Numbered from the stretch's first letter, positions 48,561 to 60,728 are shown. The stretch: DNA of 64,000 nt from Pholis gunnellus (GCA_910591455.2 OU342809.1:21198349-21262348); one strand, 5' to 3'. The notes: a model not told the origin generated them from the sequence alone. Numbers and translations are program-made.

Positions 48561-49833
48561 AGTAATATACAGTTAATGTGTAACACACGCATCAGAACAT
48601 TTCTAAAGATGGCAATTATTATTTGAATGATCATCAATGGTTTTAGTATTCTTGCTGTTATATGTTGTTGCTGTATTTAACACCGACATGTTGAATCGAA
48701 GGTGGAGTGGAGAAAGGTTCATGTCTAACACTAACAATATAGTGTACAGTATTTAGAAATAACCTGGCTTACCAATTATAGCTGGGCATCTGGCACCTGG
48801 TGCTTTCACTGTCTGACTAGGTCAGATGAGCTGATTGGACACATGGGATGTATAGGGTTACTGAGGCACACACACAGGGACAGACAAACAGATGGAGAGA
48901 TGGATAAATGGAAGAGGACAGATGTATTGAGACCTCAGCAAAGCCTCAAAGGAGAAGCAGGGGCACATTGTGACCGACTCTGTTTTGTAGACTGGCCAGT
49001 TAGGTCTATAGTTCACAGGGTGGGTGGCTGATTGGCTGTCTACGTGCAGTGTAAACTTTAGGTGAGGCTGCATTTAAATAAACAGAGAGGGTTACTCTGT
49101 TAAATAAGTTAAGATGATATGTGAAGATCTAAATAATTATGTGAAGGTCTCAACTCCCCATAATTGTTTTAACTAGTGGCCAAGCTGTTTAGAAGGATGT
49201 TTGGTACCTTTGCATACTTAAATTCTAAAGCATATGATGGGGCACGCTGGTAAAAAAAAAGGCCTCCGGCAACAATGTTTGTTATTCATGTTTTTCAGTG
49301 CCTGAAATGACAAATCCGCTAAGTATGACTTGCTTATTTTCCCACTTTCAGTGTCCTGTCTGATGTGCTCAGGAATGGTTGCCAAAGCACAGAGCATCAG
49401 TCTCTGGGGACTGAGTGATTGCCAGAGTACCTGGGTTTCATTAACCCTAGCCAGATCTCGGCTTAGCATGAAGATGGGACAACATGCTCTGACATTGCGA
49501 CAGTCACTGATTTTCTGTCAATAGTTCTCCCAACTCAACTCTCTTCTCTTCTTGGTTGGTGACTGGGAACCAGTCAGAGTTTCAGATAAACATTGTTTGT
49601 AGCTTCTATTTTCAGATTGTCTTATTCAGCTTCCCTGTGTCAGTTGCAGCTGGCAAATCAGATTGCTGTGAGGCAATACTGCTCTCTTTGCATCAAGAGC
49701 GGTGAATCTCCTAAATGTCCTGGATCAATGTTCCATCAACCTCTGGCTGGGTAGGTGGGTAACCCTTTGTCTGTTTCTGTAGTCTATAGAGGGAACACAA
49801 AAGAATCAGCTTTTCTCAAACCTTTTTTCCAAT
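48561..49833. other. Intergenic, nothing recognised
   Basis: No assignable gene or repeat. Confidence 0.4.
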
Positions 49834-49867
49834 GGCCAGCAAGGATCATAGGCCAGCAAGGATCATA
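49834..49867. repeat. 17-bp perfect tandem duplication
   Basis: GGCCAGCAAGGATCATA occurs twice head to tail with no difference, which points to a recent slippage or duplication event. Confidence 0.95.
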
Positions 49868-51563
49868 AATCTGTCAGCTACCAAAGACTCTGTCTAGCAC
49901 TGAATCCAGGAGTGATAGAAGGACTCGTGTTTTCATTTTCCGATGAATGGATCCCCATAAGGTGAAGCTCACAACATTTCATTACTGGCAGACCTTCACG
50001 TATGCACTGAAAGTTTTAGTCGATCACTTTGTATGACAAGTCTGGACACAATTTGGTTGAAACCATCTTTCAGCAACATAAACAAAGGGTGACGCAATCA
50101 GAAAAAGTCATGATTGCCACCAAAACGTTCCTGAAAAGAAATTCTCACTCTATTGTCTCTCAGGTGTTGTACAGACAGTACTGAGGTCTGCTATGCTATT
50201 TGGGTATACGTTTTTTAAATCATCAGACTTTTGTGGCCGTCAGTCAGAGCTCTAGATCAATTGAAAGGAAAGGCTCACCTCATTTATGCCAACTGGCAAT
50301 TGTTGTCCAGTCTGCACTTCAAACTCAAGTCCGTGTTTGTACATTTGTCAGCCAAGCTACTTGCTCTGTCACAAAATGCTAGATTGCCTTCCTGGCAGCA
50401 TTGGCCGGCATTGGCAAAGAATACTGGGTATTGTAGTGACCCTTCAAAAATAGACTCAGTTTAACTATGAACGGGAAAGATTGCATTTTCAATATTGAGT
50501 GTATGTAAGTTAACATTGAAAATTGTTTAAACAACATCTCCATGGTCCAGGCGGCCAACATCTTTTACAGTTTCCAGGTTGTCCCGCTTGTACAGCATAT
50601 TGTCTTCCATAGCTGTGTGTACATGTCCTGTTGGCAGACCACCAGTTTATGCCAGGTAGCATTTGGCAGAGTAGCCTGTTTATCAGATTACACCAGAGCC
50701 CTTTGTCATCTTCAAACTCGGGAGTGACTTCACAGATTTGCCTTTTTGAAAGTCGGTTCAGCAAAATGTATCTCTTATATGCTTTGTCACTAACTAACCG
50801 AAACCACATTCAGCAATACATGAGCATTCTGTCTACACTGCAACATAGTATGTTTCTGATCAGCAGTGCAGTGTCTGTATCAGATTTCTGCAGAGACTGG
50901 AATGCCTTACCAGATAGTGTCTTTCAAGACCTCCCTTAGCGGTGTGTGATTAGTATGTGCACTCTTAGTCCTTGTGCCAACACAGCGTAAGAAAATGTGA
51001 GAATCGAAATCTTACGTCAACTAAAATAAGTTTTCATACAACTTTATGGTTTGCACTTCCACTGGGCAATCTTTGCTGTGAGATCTAACTTAAGCTGCAC
51101 TCAGCAATAAGTATAATTATTTGAATTCCATTTATACTCTGTACCTAGCTGACACGTCTTGCTATCAGTACTGCGGGTGTCAGATTACAGCATAAACATG
51201 GATGACTTTACCCTTTTATCTTTAAACCCAGACTCAGCAATGTCTTTATTACTATCTGCATTCAGTGTCAATAAGGCCACACATAGTGATCCCCATGGTC
51301 AGCTGTGGCATTCAGCATTTGGTCCAAGGTGGAGTGGGTTGCTGAAATGCTTATATATCAGATTACACTAGAGTCCTGTGTCATTTCTATTGCCGTGGGA
51401 GGGAGTTCATCATCTTCTCCAATATTGATTGGCTTGTTGTTTACAATTTGAATAGTATATGTGATGTGCAGGTGGTATTGTCTTTCAAGATCCATGAGCA
51501 GTTTCTCCTCTCTGACTTTCATACAGCACATACAGTATACAGTGTGTATATATATATGTGTGA
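49868..51563. other. Intergenic with internal duplicated phrase
   Basis: No gene supported. A 29-base phrase (50681-50709) recurs at 51356-51384 with three differences. A 102-codon frame (50631-50939) ends in CRDWNALPDSVF, faintly LINE-like, but lacks other support. Confidence 0.4.
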
Positions 51564-52012
51564 TTAGCTTAGCTTGGCTCAAAGACTGGAAGCAGGAGGA
51601 GACAGCTAGACTGAAAATAATGCATTCAACTCTGTGAAATTGACACATTGTATGTTGTTTGTTTAAACCTTACAAAGATAGAAATGAAAAACCGAAAATG
51701 TGTGGTTTGGGGGAGTTACATATAGCTACTTCTTAGCTAATATCGTGTATTTGTCTGGCAACCCCACAGCGGCCAACAAGCCTGCAGGAAGTCACTGGCT
51801 GCCATTCAAGGAATAATTACAGCATGTGATTCATTTTAACATTTTTGTTTGGGATAGACTATTTTAATTGATCATGTTTCGTGGTGCTAATTGATAGGGG
51901 CAGGTGAGCTGGTAGTGGTAGCTGTTTTTATTTTAATGTTGTTTTTTTTACTTTGGATGGAGCCAAGCTAGCTGTTTCCCCTGCTTCCAGTCCTTATGCT
52001 AAGCTAGGCTCA
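51564..52012. repeat. Inverted pair of a fish repeat fragment
   Basis: Left arm 51564-51612 (TTAGCTTAGCTTGGCTCAAA, GACTGGAAGCAGGAGGAGAC, AGCTAG). Right arm 51957-52010 carries its reverse complement (CTAGCTGTTTCCCCTGCTTC, CAGTCCTTATGCTAAGCTAG). The fragment belongs to a common fish repeat, whose tail-like part also occurs at 21965-22050. Confidence 0.65.
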
Positions 52013-55000
52013 CCACCTCCTGCTTCCAGCTCAAAGTTATTAACGATCTAACTTCCGTTTCAATGGGACTTTAACAGTGGCCACCCAGATTTTCATTGTC
52101 AGTGGTAACCAACTTGTCCTGGAAAATTCATGTGTTCACATATCTTATTTTATAATATATAATTTCTGTTGTTTACACTTGAGAATGCAAAATGAGCTCC
52201 CTTATGTTCTGTGGTGTATATTTGGGTCTGCATTTGCTTAGTTTCATTTAAACTGTGTTTTTTAAATTGCTGTTTAATCTTTGATGGGGATGCCAGCAAA
52301 CACTTTGTGGAAGCTAGGGATCCCAAAAAAAACAAAGAGAATAAATAATTGGCTTTTTTACTTCGGGATTCACTAGACTCCGTTCTCATCTTTCTCTCTC
52401 TGTCTGTTTGTTAATGCTTGTCTTTGTGTGCGTGTCTGTGTGTCAGCAGGAAGTGCTGACATTTGGAGAAGCCAATGAGAGCGGCAATTATGACGCTTAG
52501 CAAAACAATTAGTACACTCTCTTCACACAGCTAGCTCTCACAGCGATTGTGTGTGCGCTTCCCTCACAGGGTCTTGTGTGTCGGTTTGGTATCCCTCCCT
52601 GTGTTTCTCTCTATGTGTGCACTTTAAAGTGATAATTGTGTTCCCTCTTTTCTGCTACAAACACGTTGTATTGCACCACAGTGTGAGTATCTCAGCTCGG
52701 TTTATTCCTGTATTCATCCATCACTACACTCTCACTCTCCCATCCATCTGTTCATCCCACTGTCCTGTAGAGACTGGATTAAAAGATTATCAAAAGAGAT
52801 CACAAGCACTTTCTTTGGACTGGTGATCGCTGTTTTACCCCTGGATGTCGTCTTCTCTACATTATCCTGCTTCCTAGGTGTGTGTGTGCTTGTGTGCGGT
52901 GCATCCCCTGCCAGATGCAAAGAGTCAGCCAAATACAGATTATTTCCCCAAAGTTCATTCATTAAATGGGCACAACATCAGCTCAAAGGGTATGAAAGTT
53001 ACAATTTTCCGCTTGTCTGCGCTTGTTTTTGCGTTACTTGGTGTCTCCCAAGTGAGTCTACACACACATGACTTTTCATGTTTTTTTATGCTTTTCATTA
53101 ATACTTTAAATTTGATTATTCAGTTTAAAGGGTCTGTTCGCTTTAAAGTTCATTACTCTAGTTCAAAAACTGGGCAGTTAAAATTAATAAAATAAAACCA
53201 CAAAAATATCTGCATGGCCTGATACCTCCAGAAGGAAGTAAGATAGATATACTTATATGATTTGAGTGGACTGATTCTGTAAAGTTTTCGAGGTTCCATT
53301 CCGATTTCAGACATTATTTTATGCCTCACCACCTGAACACCCAGAGTCCTGGAAAGTTCTCATTGAATTTGAGAAGAAGTCTGGTCTTCTGGACCGGTAC
53401 TATTTCCAGCAATTATTGTGGGGCAAAAGGCTTGTTTTACTCGTGTAAGAAACAGCTGATTCAGCCACCACATGTTGGATCCAAGCATCACACACAAAGA
53501 CATGCGCACACAGACACTCATCCATCGTAAGGAAATGCAAAGAGAAAAGTAAAATATGCAGGCAGCTACATTCTTGTTTCTCAATCCCGTGTTCGTATTT
53601 CTACACTGTTATAGTTGTCACGAAACCCAATCCGTTCGATGTTTCTGTAAGTCATACTGTTATGTTGTTAAGTGCGGATTTACTTATTACTATGAGGTTG
53701 AAGTTTCTGCCATCAACATAGTTAAAAAGCAATAACTGTAACACTAATGGACACAAAGTAAGATAAATTGATAGTTAGCTTCTGGAAGTTACACACACAC
53801 ATACACACTCTTTGCAGCCTTCTAGGGTTTTCCAGTTGTAATATACGGCCGCTCTGAGGACAAGCTGGGTCTTAGTTTTTGTTTATGGGAGAAATTAAGT
53901 GCTGTGTAAACTGTTAGCACTGTGTATGTGTGTGTGTGTGTGCATATGTGCGTGTATGTGAATAAACTGCTAACATAGCATCCAGAAAACAACAGCTAAT
54001 GGCCCACACTCAAATTGATTCCCTTTCTCCTTTCCTTTCTTACTTTCAACGTTTCTCTTTATATGTCTTCTTCTCCCTGTCACATTTTCCTTGTCGTTAC
54101 CTTGCTTTCCACGCTCCCCTTTGAGTCCCACTCATCTTTGCCTCAATTCTCTTTGTCTCTCACGGCGTCTCGTCTTCATTTCCTATCCTACTCTTTCTGT
54201 TGATGCATGGATTTCCATCAGTGGCACTTCTTCCTCGGTCTGTTCATCATGGTGAACCCATGCCCATGGCCTGCTCCGTATACAGTTACTCAAAACAAAG
54301 TGGAAACAGCATTTCCCATGCAGCAGAGGACTCAACCAGGTAAGGTATGCTGGAAATCAGCGGCTTTGAATAAATATATAAATTGTAATGACTTGGCGGT
54401 AGGGTGACTCCCACTCAGTAAATGTATGATGCAGGAAGATGATGGTGCTCTAATCCATGTATCTGCATATTAACCATGGGTTAAAGGACTACGTGTAATG
54501 TGAAAGGCATTGCCTGTAGATAATTACCTCCACCTTTGCAGTTTCCCCTCAGCTCTACTGAGTCTTTTGGCCTCTTTCAGCTCATTGTTTTGCTTTTACG
54601 GTTCACAGCTTTACTGTTTTGATTCACTCTTACAGCTCTCATCTGTGTCTGCTGGATGTGCAAAAGATCAACTGCAACACGTTCACCAACAACTTTATAA
54701 AGTGGTAATATGTCAATGTTGTGTTTACAGCTGGTTCCACTGCCCCCCGGCCCTAAAATATATATAATATAAAAATATATAGTGAAATCACTTCATACTG
54801 TTTTAAATAATAATGAAGTTCTTTAACTTTAGGCTAGTTGGTGTGCATTTAGGATTGGTTCACAGTTTTTCAAGCATTTTAGACTGTTTTCTACACATTC
54901 ATGTAGAAACACCGTTTCAACACCTTTCATATTTCCTTGATATTATTCAACTTTCAAATCCCATTTAAACTGTTCAAAAATAAGTGCCTTGTCAGATTTT

Positions 55001-55240
55001 TCAGACAGGACGTTTTCTCTCTTCATACATGATGTTAGGCCAAAGTGTCGGAGAATGTGTGTCCATTCATACAATGTTGCTGTGGAAGCAAACCGGCATT
55101 TCACATAATGTCTTCATTAGCGGGTCCCTTTGTCCTCACCATAAAACATTTAAGCCGCATGAGTTCTTTCTTCGGGGAAGCAGGTATAGAAAGGTGTGCC
55201 GTAAAACAAAAATCCTCTGCAATACTAATAGTACCCGGCT
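52013..55240. other. Intergenic, nothing firmly recognised
   Basis: About 3.2 kb without a supported gene. 53090-53290 (TTACTCTAGTTCAAAAACTG, GATACCTCCAGAAGGAAGTA, GATTTGAGTGGACTG) may be an interspersed repeat. CT-rich 54020-54190. Short GT run near 53925. Confidence 0.4.
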
Positions 55241-55330
55241 GAAAGTGGTCAAACGGTTCAAAATGCTGCAGCTAGAATCTTAACTAGAACATTTGAGCAT
55301 ATTACACCAGTTTCGGCTTCCCTTCATTCA
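55241..55330 (+). mobile_element. L2-like LINE reverse-transcriptase scrap
   Basis: The frame from 55262 reads NAAARILTRTFEHITPV followed by SASLHS, preceded by TVQ. 'QNAAARVLT....HITPVL.SLHWLP' is the conserved stretch before the C terminus of L2-type reverse transcriptases. The frame breaks right after LHS, and no flanking LINE sequence is recognisable. Confidence 0.7.
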
Positions 55331-56984
55331 GAGGATAAGTGTATGAACAGCACTTCAGCATTTGGGTTTTTATTTTCGGGCGCATAAGGGTAGTGTTTTC
55401 AGTGCTGCACTCTCGTTTTCACGCAAACTGGTAGCTCATGTTTTAACCTTATTCCAACAAAGACAATCCAAAGGAAACCGCAACTTCTTCCGAGTACACC
55501 GATTTAAGTACAAAACTCCCATTTGAACTTATTTCATAGCTCACTCCTTGTTTTGCATCCCTCATCCCCTTCCCATCTCTAACTATTCACACTGCTTTTT
55601 CATGCATTTTCAACTGATTCATACTCATTAAAACCTTAAAATGTTCCACAACTTTTGAACTGTATGGCTATAGTTTTCAGGCTTTTAAAGCCAGAAATGC
55701 GTCTTCTTACAGATATTCCTCATCTTTCATTATTGGTATTATTCAACATTTTTGAGTGTGTGTGTGTGTGTGTACTGCGTAGTTGTGGCTGATACATCTT
55801 GTCACCGTCACAACATACGGTATAGCTTTTACCTCAGGGTATTCACCCACAAGGGCCATGTGCAGGTGCCTACACGTGAGTGTTACTTCTCCCTTCGCTA
55901 AGTGTTCTGTTTGTGAGGAGGCTCCTCTCGGCTTCAGGGGAGGGTTAGTCTTGATTACAGGTGGCTCTTGCGGCTTCGCCGGCGGCTGCAGAGCCCAGAC
56001 TCCAGGACGCATCAGAGTCTGAGGGTGAGCGAGGAAGACAACGAGAATGAGAAAGGCGAGGAGAAGGTGTGTAGTGGAGGGGGGAGGAAGAAAGCTTCAG
56101 GGCTTACCAGTACCCCCAGTCCAATATGAAAACACACACTCAGTAAGGATCTCATCATGGGCCCAGTAAATCCAACTTAATTGACTGCAAATCTAGGTAC
56201 CGCACTCCTCAGCCGAGCGCACCATTTTACCTCCTACCCAACTCTCCCATTCCTCCCGCCTTCACTAAATGCTTAATCTTTATCGCCCTTTCTCTCTTGA
56301 TGCTAGTCTGTCGTTTTTTCCGTCTTCTTTATCTCTACCTTTTCCTGTCGTTCTTTCAAGTTTTGTCTCGCTCCTACCTGTTTCTTTGCTCTACACTCTT
56401 TGTCTCAATTTTTCTCCTTCCTAATCTTTACCTCATATCTCCTATTTACTTGATTCTTTACTCTCTTTTGTTTTCCCCATCTGTTCAGTTTATTCATGTT
56501 TCACCTCCAGGATTCACGAAAAAAGTCAAAAAAATCTTGATCTCTGCTTTTTCTCTCTGCTTACCTGTTTTATTTGTTTTCATGTAGCTCCCATCTGGGT
56601 GTGAAGGTATAGAGAGTCTAACAACAGAACAGTCTAGTTTCACACACCCTCTAGCGTGACTCATTGTCAAACAAACATATTAAGTGAAACACACATCACA
56701 CCTATTCGTCACTTAAGTATAAGGAAGTTGGTGAAGAATGTGAATGACAGGTTAAAGGATTTTATTGCACATTTGACAAGATTGTGCAGGCGTGCTGTTT
56801 TAGTGTGTTCACACATGCATCTCAGTGTGTGTATGAGTGTGTGTGTGACTGCACGCTGGTCTCTGTGTAAATGAGTACCGGTTGTGTTTTGATGGAGTGA
56901 GGGATTCATTAATATTAATGAAGTGAGAAAAACATCAACGGAACACTTGACTCTGCCCTCACAGGAAAGACTGGCATCAATGCT
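55331..56984. other. Intergenic, nothing recognised
   Basis: CT-rich 56230-56580 gives a 96-codon chance frame. A short GT run lies at 55758-55773. No gene recognised. Confidence 0.4.

Positions 56985-57012
<28 letters not shown>
56985..57012. repeat. (TG)n microsatellite
   Basis: TG array of 14 units. Confidence 0.95.
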
Positions 57013-57015
<3 letters not shown>

Positions 57016-57697
57016 CAGAGAGGTAGACAGGAAAGTGGTGAGTGTCTGTCCGCTTGTCTGCGTAGAGCTGCTATAGGTTCTCATTTTTCAAACTACTGCT
57101 GGTTATCTCCCGAATATCTCCCAACATGGCGCATGCTGCACGTGTGGCCACGTGTCCCTGGCTTCTGCTGCATCAAGAACCGAACATATCTTGCATTTCT
57201 CAAAATGGAATTTAAAAAATTGAAATTGAAATCTCTAAGGATGGAAATGTCTGTATATTTATGTGTCCACAGCAACGAGTTAATCATTGTGAAGCTGTAA
57301 TTACGCACAGCGGTACTTTGAGCCACACATCAGCATACCAACATGCTCACAATGGGAAGGTATGATGTTTACCACGTTCACTATTGTGAAAACAAAGCCA
57401 AACACAGGATTTTATGACAGTAGATTTATGGTTTTGGCAGGATTCTTTTAAGCTGACATACCTTTAAATCCATCTTCTTGAGACGCGTCAAGGAACTATC
57501 TCAAACAATCGGCATGAGCGTGAACATTTTGGCAAATTATTTCGTAACCACGGTAACACCTATGAGCGTGAGCAAATCATTTAGAACGTGAAAAAGAGTT
57601 AAAACAGGTGTATTGTGCTTTTGTCATGGTCTGCGTATTTTTCACTCTTTTAAACGTCATTTCTCTTCTTCTCAGCCGTCACTTTTTCTCCCATCAG

Positions 57698-57698
<1 letters not shown>
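57013..57698. other. Intergenic, nothing recognised
   Basis: No feature recognised. Confidence 0.4.
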
Positions 57699-57733
<35 letters not shown>

Positions 57734-58111
57734 AGGACATATAGAGGAGAGATGCTGCACACCTGCACAGTGTGAACTGTCCACAGGGAAGGACGGCAGA
57801 TCGGTAGTGCACAGCTGTCCACACACACACACACACACACACACACTGATGCTGCTCACACAGGAAGAAGACAGCCAAAGTGTGTAGACAGAGAAAGGAA
57901 AAATAGGAGAGAAAGGCACATTTCATGCATATTGGAGACATTTCAGGAAGTGTGTGTGTGTGTGTGAGAGAGTAGGTGTGTATGTGTGTTATTGTGTGCA
58001 TGCATTCATTAGTCATGCAGGCAGTGTGGGTCAGTTGTCAGTGAGTTCTGACACCCCACTGTCAAGGGCCGGTGATGGAAAAGCTGACACACACACACAC
58101 ACACACACACA
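57699..58111. repeat. Alternating (TG)n and (CA)n arrays
   Basis: TG 57699-57730, CA 57820-57846, TG 57951-57966, CA 58087-58111. The arrays alternate in strand phase at about 90-120 bp spacing. Confidence 0.93.
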
Positions 58112-58416
58112 TATCACTGAGTGCTGCAGTACAAGCATGTTGAATGATCAGTTGGCGGTATATTTCACTCCCTGGTTGAGAAGGAAATATGAGGAAACTC
58201 ATGGGACAGAAAAGGACACTTCTCTCTCCCAATGTGGGTACAATGGGGTGGGATATTGGTCAGTTGTATGTGGTTGGAGGTGGAACAATGAGGCTAATTA
58301 ATGAACTAAAGAATGAACATTTCAAATCCAGCAAGGACATTTATGGGTGTTTTTCCAGCACTACTTTGCAGGTGGCTTCACCTCACGCTGGCGCCCACTG
58401 GCAAAGTATTATTTAG
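58112..58416. other. Intergenic, flank of solo LTR
   Basis: No earlier exon of the downstream pseudogene is recognised here. Confidence 0.35.
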
Positions 58417-58822
58417 TGTCACGAATTCCCCTTCATATTAGTTTGTTTTCATCCTGTCTGCTTGTTTTATTAACTCTCCTGTCATTTCAGATCCTACCAT
58501 TCACCTCTGATTCCCCTCACCTGGTCCTCCACACCCATCTCACCTGCAGCCCATTCCCTCATTAGCCCTCACTATTTAGCTCTCCTCACTTGCACTTGTT
58601 CCCTGCCAGATTGTCTTGTGTGTTATTGCCAAGTTCTCCAGCGTATCAGATAGTGTTCCGACCCTGTCTGTCTGTTCTCGACCTTGGATTTTTGCCTGCC
58701 CCTTCTTGGATTTGTTTGACTGACCTCCTGGTTTTGATCCTGCCTGAACACAAGTAAAGAACTAAACTTGTATTTTTGTCTCCGAGTTGTGCTTTTGGTT
58801 TCAAGTATCTGTAATCCTTACA
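58417..58822 (+). mobile_element. Solo LTR with 5-bp target duplication
   Basis: The 406-bp unit starts TGTCACGAATTCC and ends GTAATCCTTACA (TG...CA, TGT/ACA ends). It is flanked by the identical pentamer TTTAG at 58412-58416 and 58823-58827. Texture is CT-rich with an AAGTAAAGAACTAAAC word near the 3' end, as in fish LTR retrotransposons. No internal gag/pol and no second LTR are present, so this is a recombined solo LTR. The perfect target duplication argues against deep age. It sits 45 bp before the first recognised exon of the pseudogene at 58868. Confidence 0.85.
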
Positions 58823-58867
58823 TTTAGTCTTGAAATGTGATACTGGAGCATTCTCTGTACTTTACAG

Positions 58868-59828
58868 GTGTGCATGGAGTTCAACCGGATAGTGGGCAAG
58901 AACCTCAAGCAGGAATTATACTAAAGCCTTGATCGGCACAGTCTTCGGCTTATCGACATATTTCGATCTAAAAGAGGGAACGTTGGGCAGCTGTTGGCAC
59001 AGCTTTCTCAACAGACCAAGGTTGGTACATGTCCATTATGCATTTGCATTGTTTTTCACAGCCGATGACATGACACAGAAAGTATACTGTAGTAGTTACA
59101 ATCAAAATTGTCTTTGGTTGGTTCAGCTTTCTTATAGACCATTCATTTATTGTCATTCTAGCTGTGTAACTTGTGTTTTTCCCCAAAAGACTACAGAGCC
59201 AACTGATATTCGGACACTGGTGCTGAGAGGGCTTCCTGTAATCCTTGACAGTCCGACAGACTTCTACAATCCAGCCTTTGTAAGTAACTCTTACTTTCTG
59301 AAAGAGTATCTAGAAGGACCATCACAGCATCATTTAGAACTATCACCATTATTTGATGAGCATTATCTGTGAGCATAGTTTTATAGAATAAAGTTCACAC
59401 CTTCCCTCATGCCTCTGATTCTCCTGTAACTAGGCTACATTGCTTAACATTGATACTTATTTAATGAGAAATGTCATAATTGTGTTTTTACATTATTTGT
59501 TAAGGACTTGGACGATGATGATTTTATTCCGCAACATTGAGATTGGGATCCTCCTCGTTGAGAAAGAAGGTGCTGTGTGCTCATCTTCACTACATCTCAG
59601 TCCAGTCTCGTTGAAGATCATCGTTGAAGGAGAAATTGAGATGGACAACATTCAAGACCTGCCTAAAGCCATGTGCCTTGTGTTTGGACTTTCATACGCA
59701 CTGCATCTGAACTACCCCAAGTCTATGAAGCTCACATTCCTGTTCATCCAGCACTTCTCACGTTGGGCCACAGTGAACTAAGACCAAGGTTACAAACCTT
59801 AAAGAACCAGCTTTTCCTATCTGTCTGA
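58868..59828 (+). pseudogene. Three-exon pseudogene, C-terminal part of SAMD3-like multicopy fish family
   Basis: Exon A 58868-59020 follows a TTTACAG acceptor. It reads MEFNRIVGKNL, an in-frame TAA (58922-58924), SLDRHSLRLIDIFRSKRGNV and GQLLAQL, then a GT donor. Exon B 59190-59279 follows TTTTTCCCCAAAAG. It reads TTEPTDIRTLVLRGLPVILD and so on, in phase 0, then GTAAGT. Exon C begins at 59505 after TTGTTAAG. A 1-nt-type frame error lies near its start, after which it reads RNIEIGILLVEKEG, IIVEGEIEMDN and LPKAMCLVFGLSYALHLNYP. A second frame error after FIQ hides the true end, RPRLQTLKNQLFL, with stop at 59826-59828. The succession (EFNRI, LDRHS..L, GLP..L, GLTYALHLDYPK, LQTLKNQL) resembles, from memory, teleost multicopy proteins labelled 'sterile alpha motif domain-containing protein 3-like'. 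Upstream exons are not found. Function unknown; intron retention means it is not a processed copy. Confidence 0.65.
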
Positions 59829-60400
59829 GGGCAAATATTTACATTCCAGTGCTAGTGTATTGATATTAGGATTGTAGTGTACATATTTGTACATAATCTT
59901 TAGGTCTTATATGCAGAGACACCTTAACTGTGGGGTCTGCTAGCTCGTGGGAATTAATAGCCCCTCCAAACCAAGCGTCACGTGGTTTTAATCCCCTTTT
60001 GTCACTAAAAACTCTCAGGAACTGTTTAACTACTAGGTATTTATTTTGAATTATGTTGAATGAGCAGTAGTAATGTTCCAGCACTTGTGTTTTACAGTGT
60101 ATGCTCAGGACTGTTTTTTTTTCCATTTTAACAGTTGCAATGCAATGTACATTAAAATGTATTGTTGAATTTCTTTCCTTCTATACAATTTTCTTGAAAC
60201 AATGCTTTAAATCAAATAGTAAAGACATTACTTAAATAAACTAATGATCTTAAGTAGCAATAAATGTTATATTAGTGATTTGTTTATATATTATGTATGT
60301 TGAACTTAAAATAGTTATTTCAATAAACTTAAGACTAAAGAAAAGAAATAATTCAAGTGAACTAATGATTTTGAGTAAATATTACTAATGTGGACATAAA
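59829..60400 (+). other. 3' UTR-like, AT-rich tail of the pseudogene family
   Basis: TGTTCCAGCACTTGTGTTTT (60074), followed by AT-rich words such as TTTCAATAAACTTAAGAC and ATTCAAGTGAACTAATGA. I know similar sequence as repetitive in fish genomes near this protein family, which would fit a shared 3' region or a transposon body. AATAAA-type signals are frequent (for example at 60235 and 60321). Confidence 0.35.
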
Positions 60401-60559
60401 TATGTCTACTGCATCCATTTGAGGTTCTATGTTAACACAACTTGACCGGTTTAGTTCCTTCATCTGTAAAAACTGAAATGGTTTGAGGCAACGGGTTTCC
60501 ACAATTTTCTAGAAAAGTCAACTAGTTCGGGATGACAGTGCAGCATCTACGCTAACCTC

Positions 60560-60728
60560 TTCAGGAGCCGCCATTGTTTAGAACTAACAGTCACCTCTCC
60601 GTGTCACTTCGCACACCTAATCCACATCCTTGGCTGCCACAAGCTCCTTAAAGGGACAAAGGGTCTGAACAGTTGTGGTTCGGGCACAAACGCACTACGC
60701 AAACAGAGCAGCCATGCAAGGTAAGTCA
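60560..60728 (+). other. Possible non-coding first exon with ATG at its donor
   Basis: GC-richer stretch ending GAGCAGCCATGCAAG|GTAAGTC (ATG at 60714, canonical donor from 60721). It could be the first exon of a neighbouring copy of the same family, or of an unrelated transcript. No promoter motif is clear, and no downstream exon is recognised within the next 1.8 kb. Confidence 0.25.

Noticed and set aside
50631..50939. Frame ending CRDWNALPDSVF, like a LINE RT C terminus
   Set aside because: Only about ten residues fit; the preceding sequence lacks the usual RT blocks.
58929..59372. 147-codon intact frame as a real gene
   Set aside because: It reads through an intron of the pseudogene. Only the exon B part (59190-59279) has family similarity.
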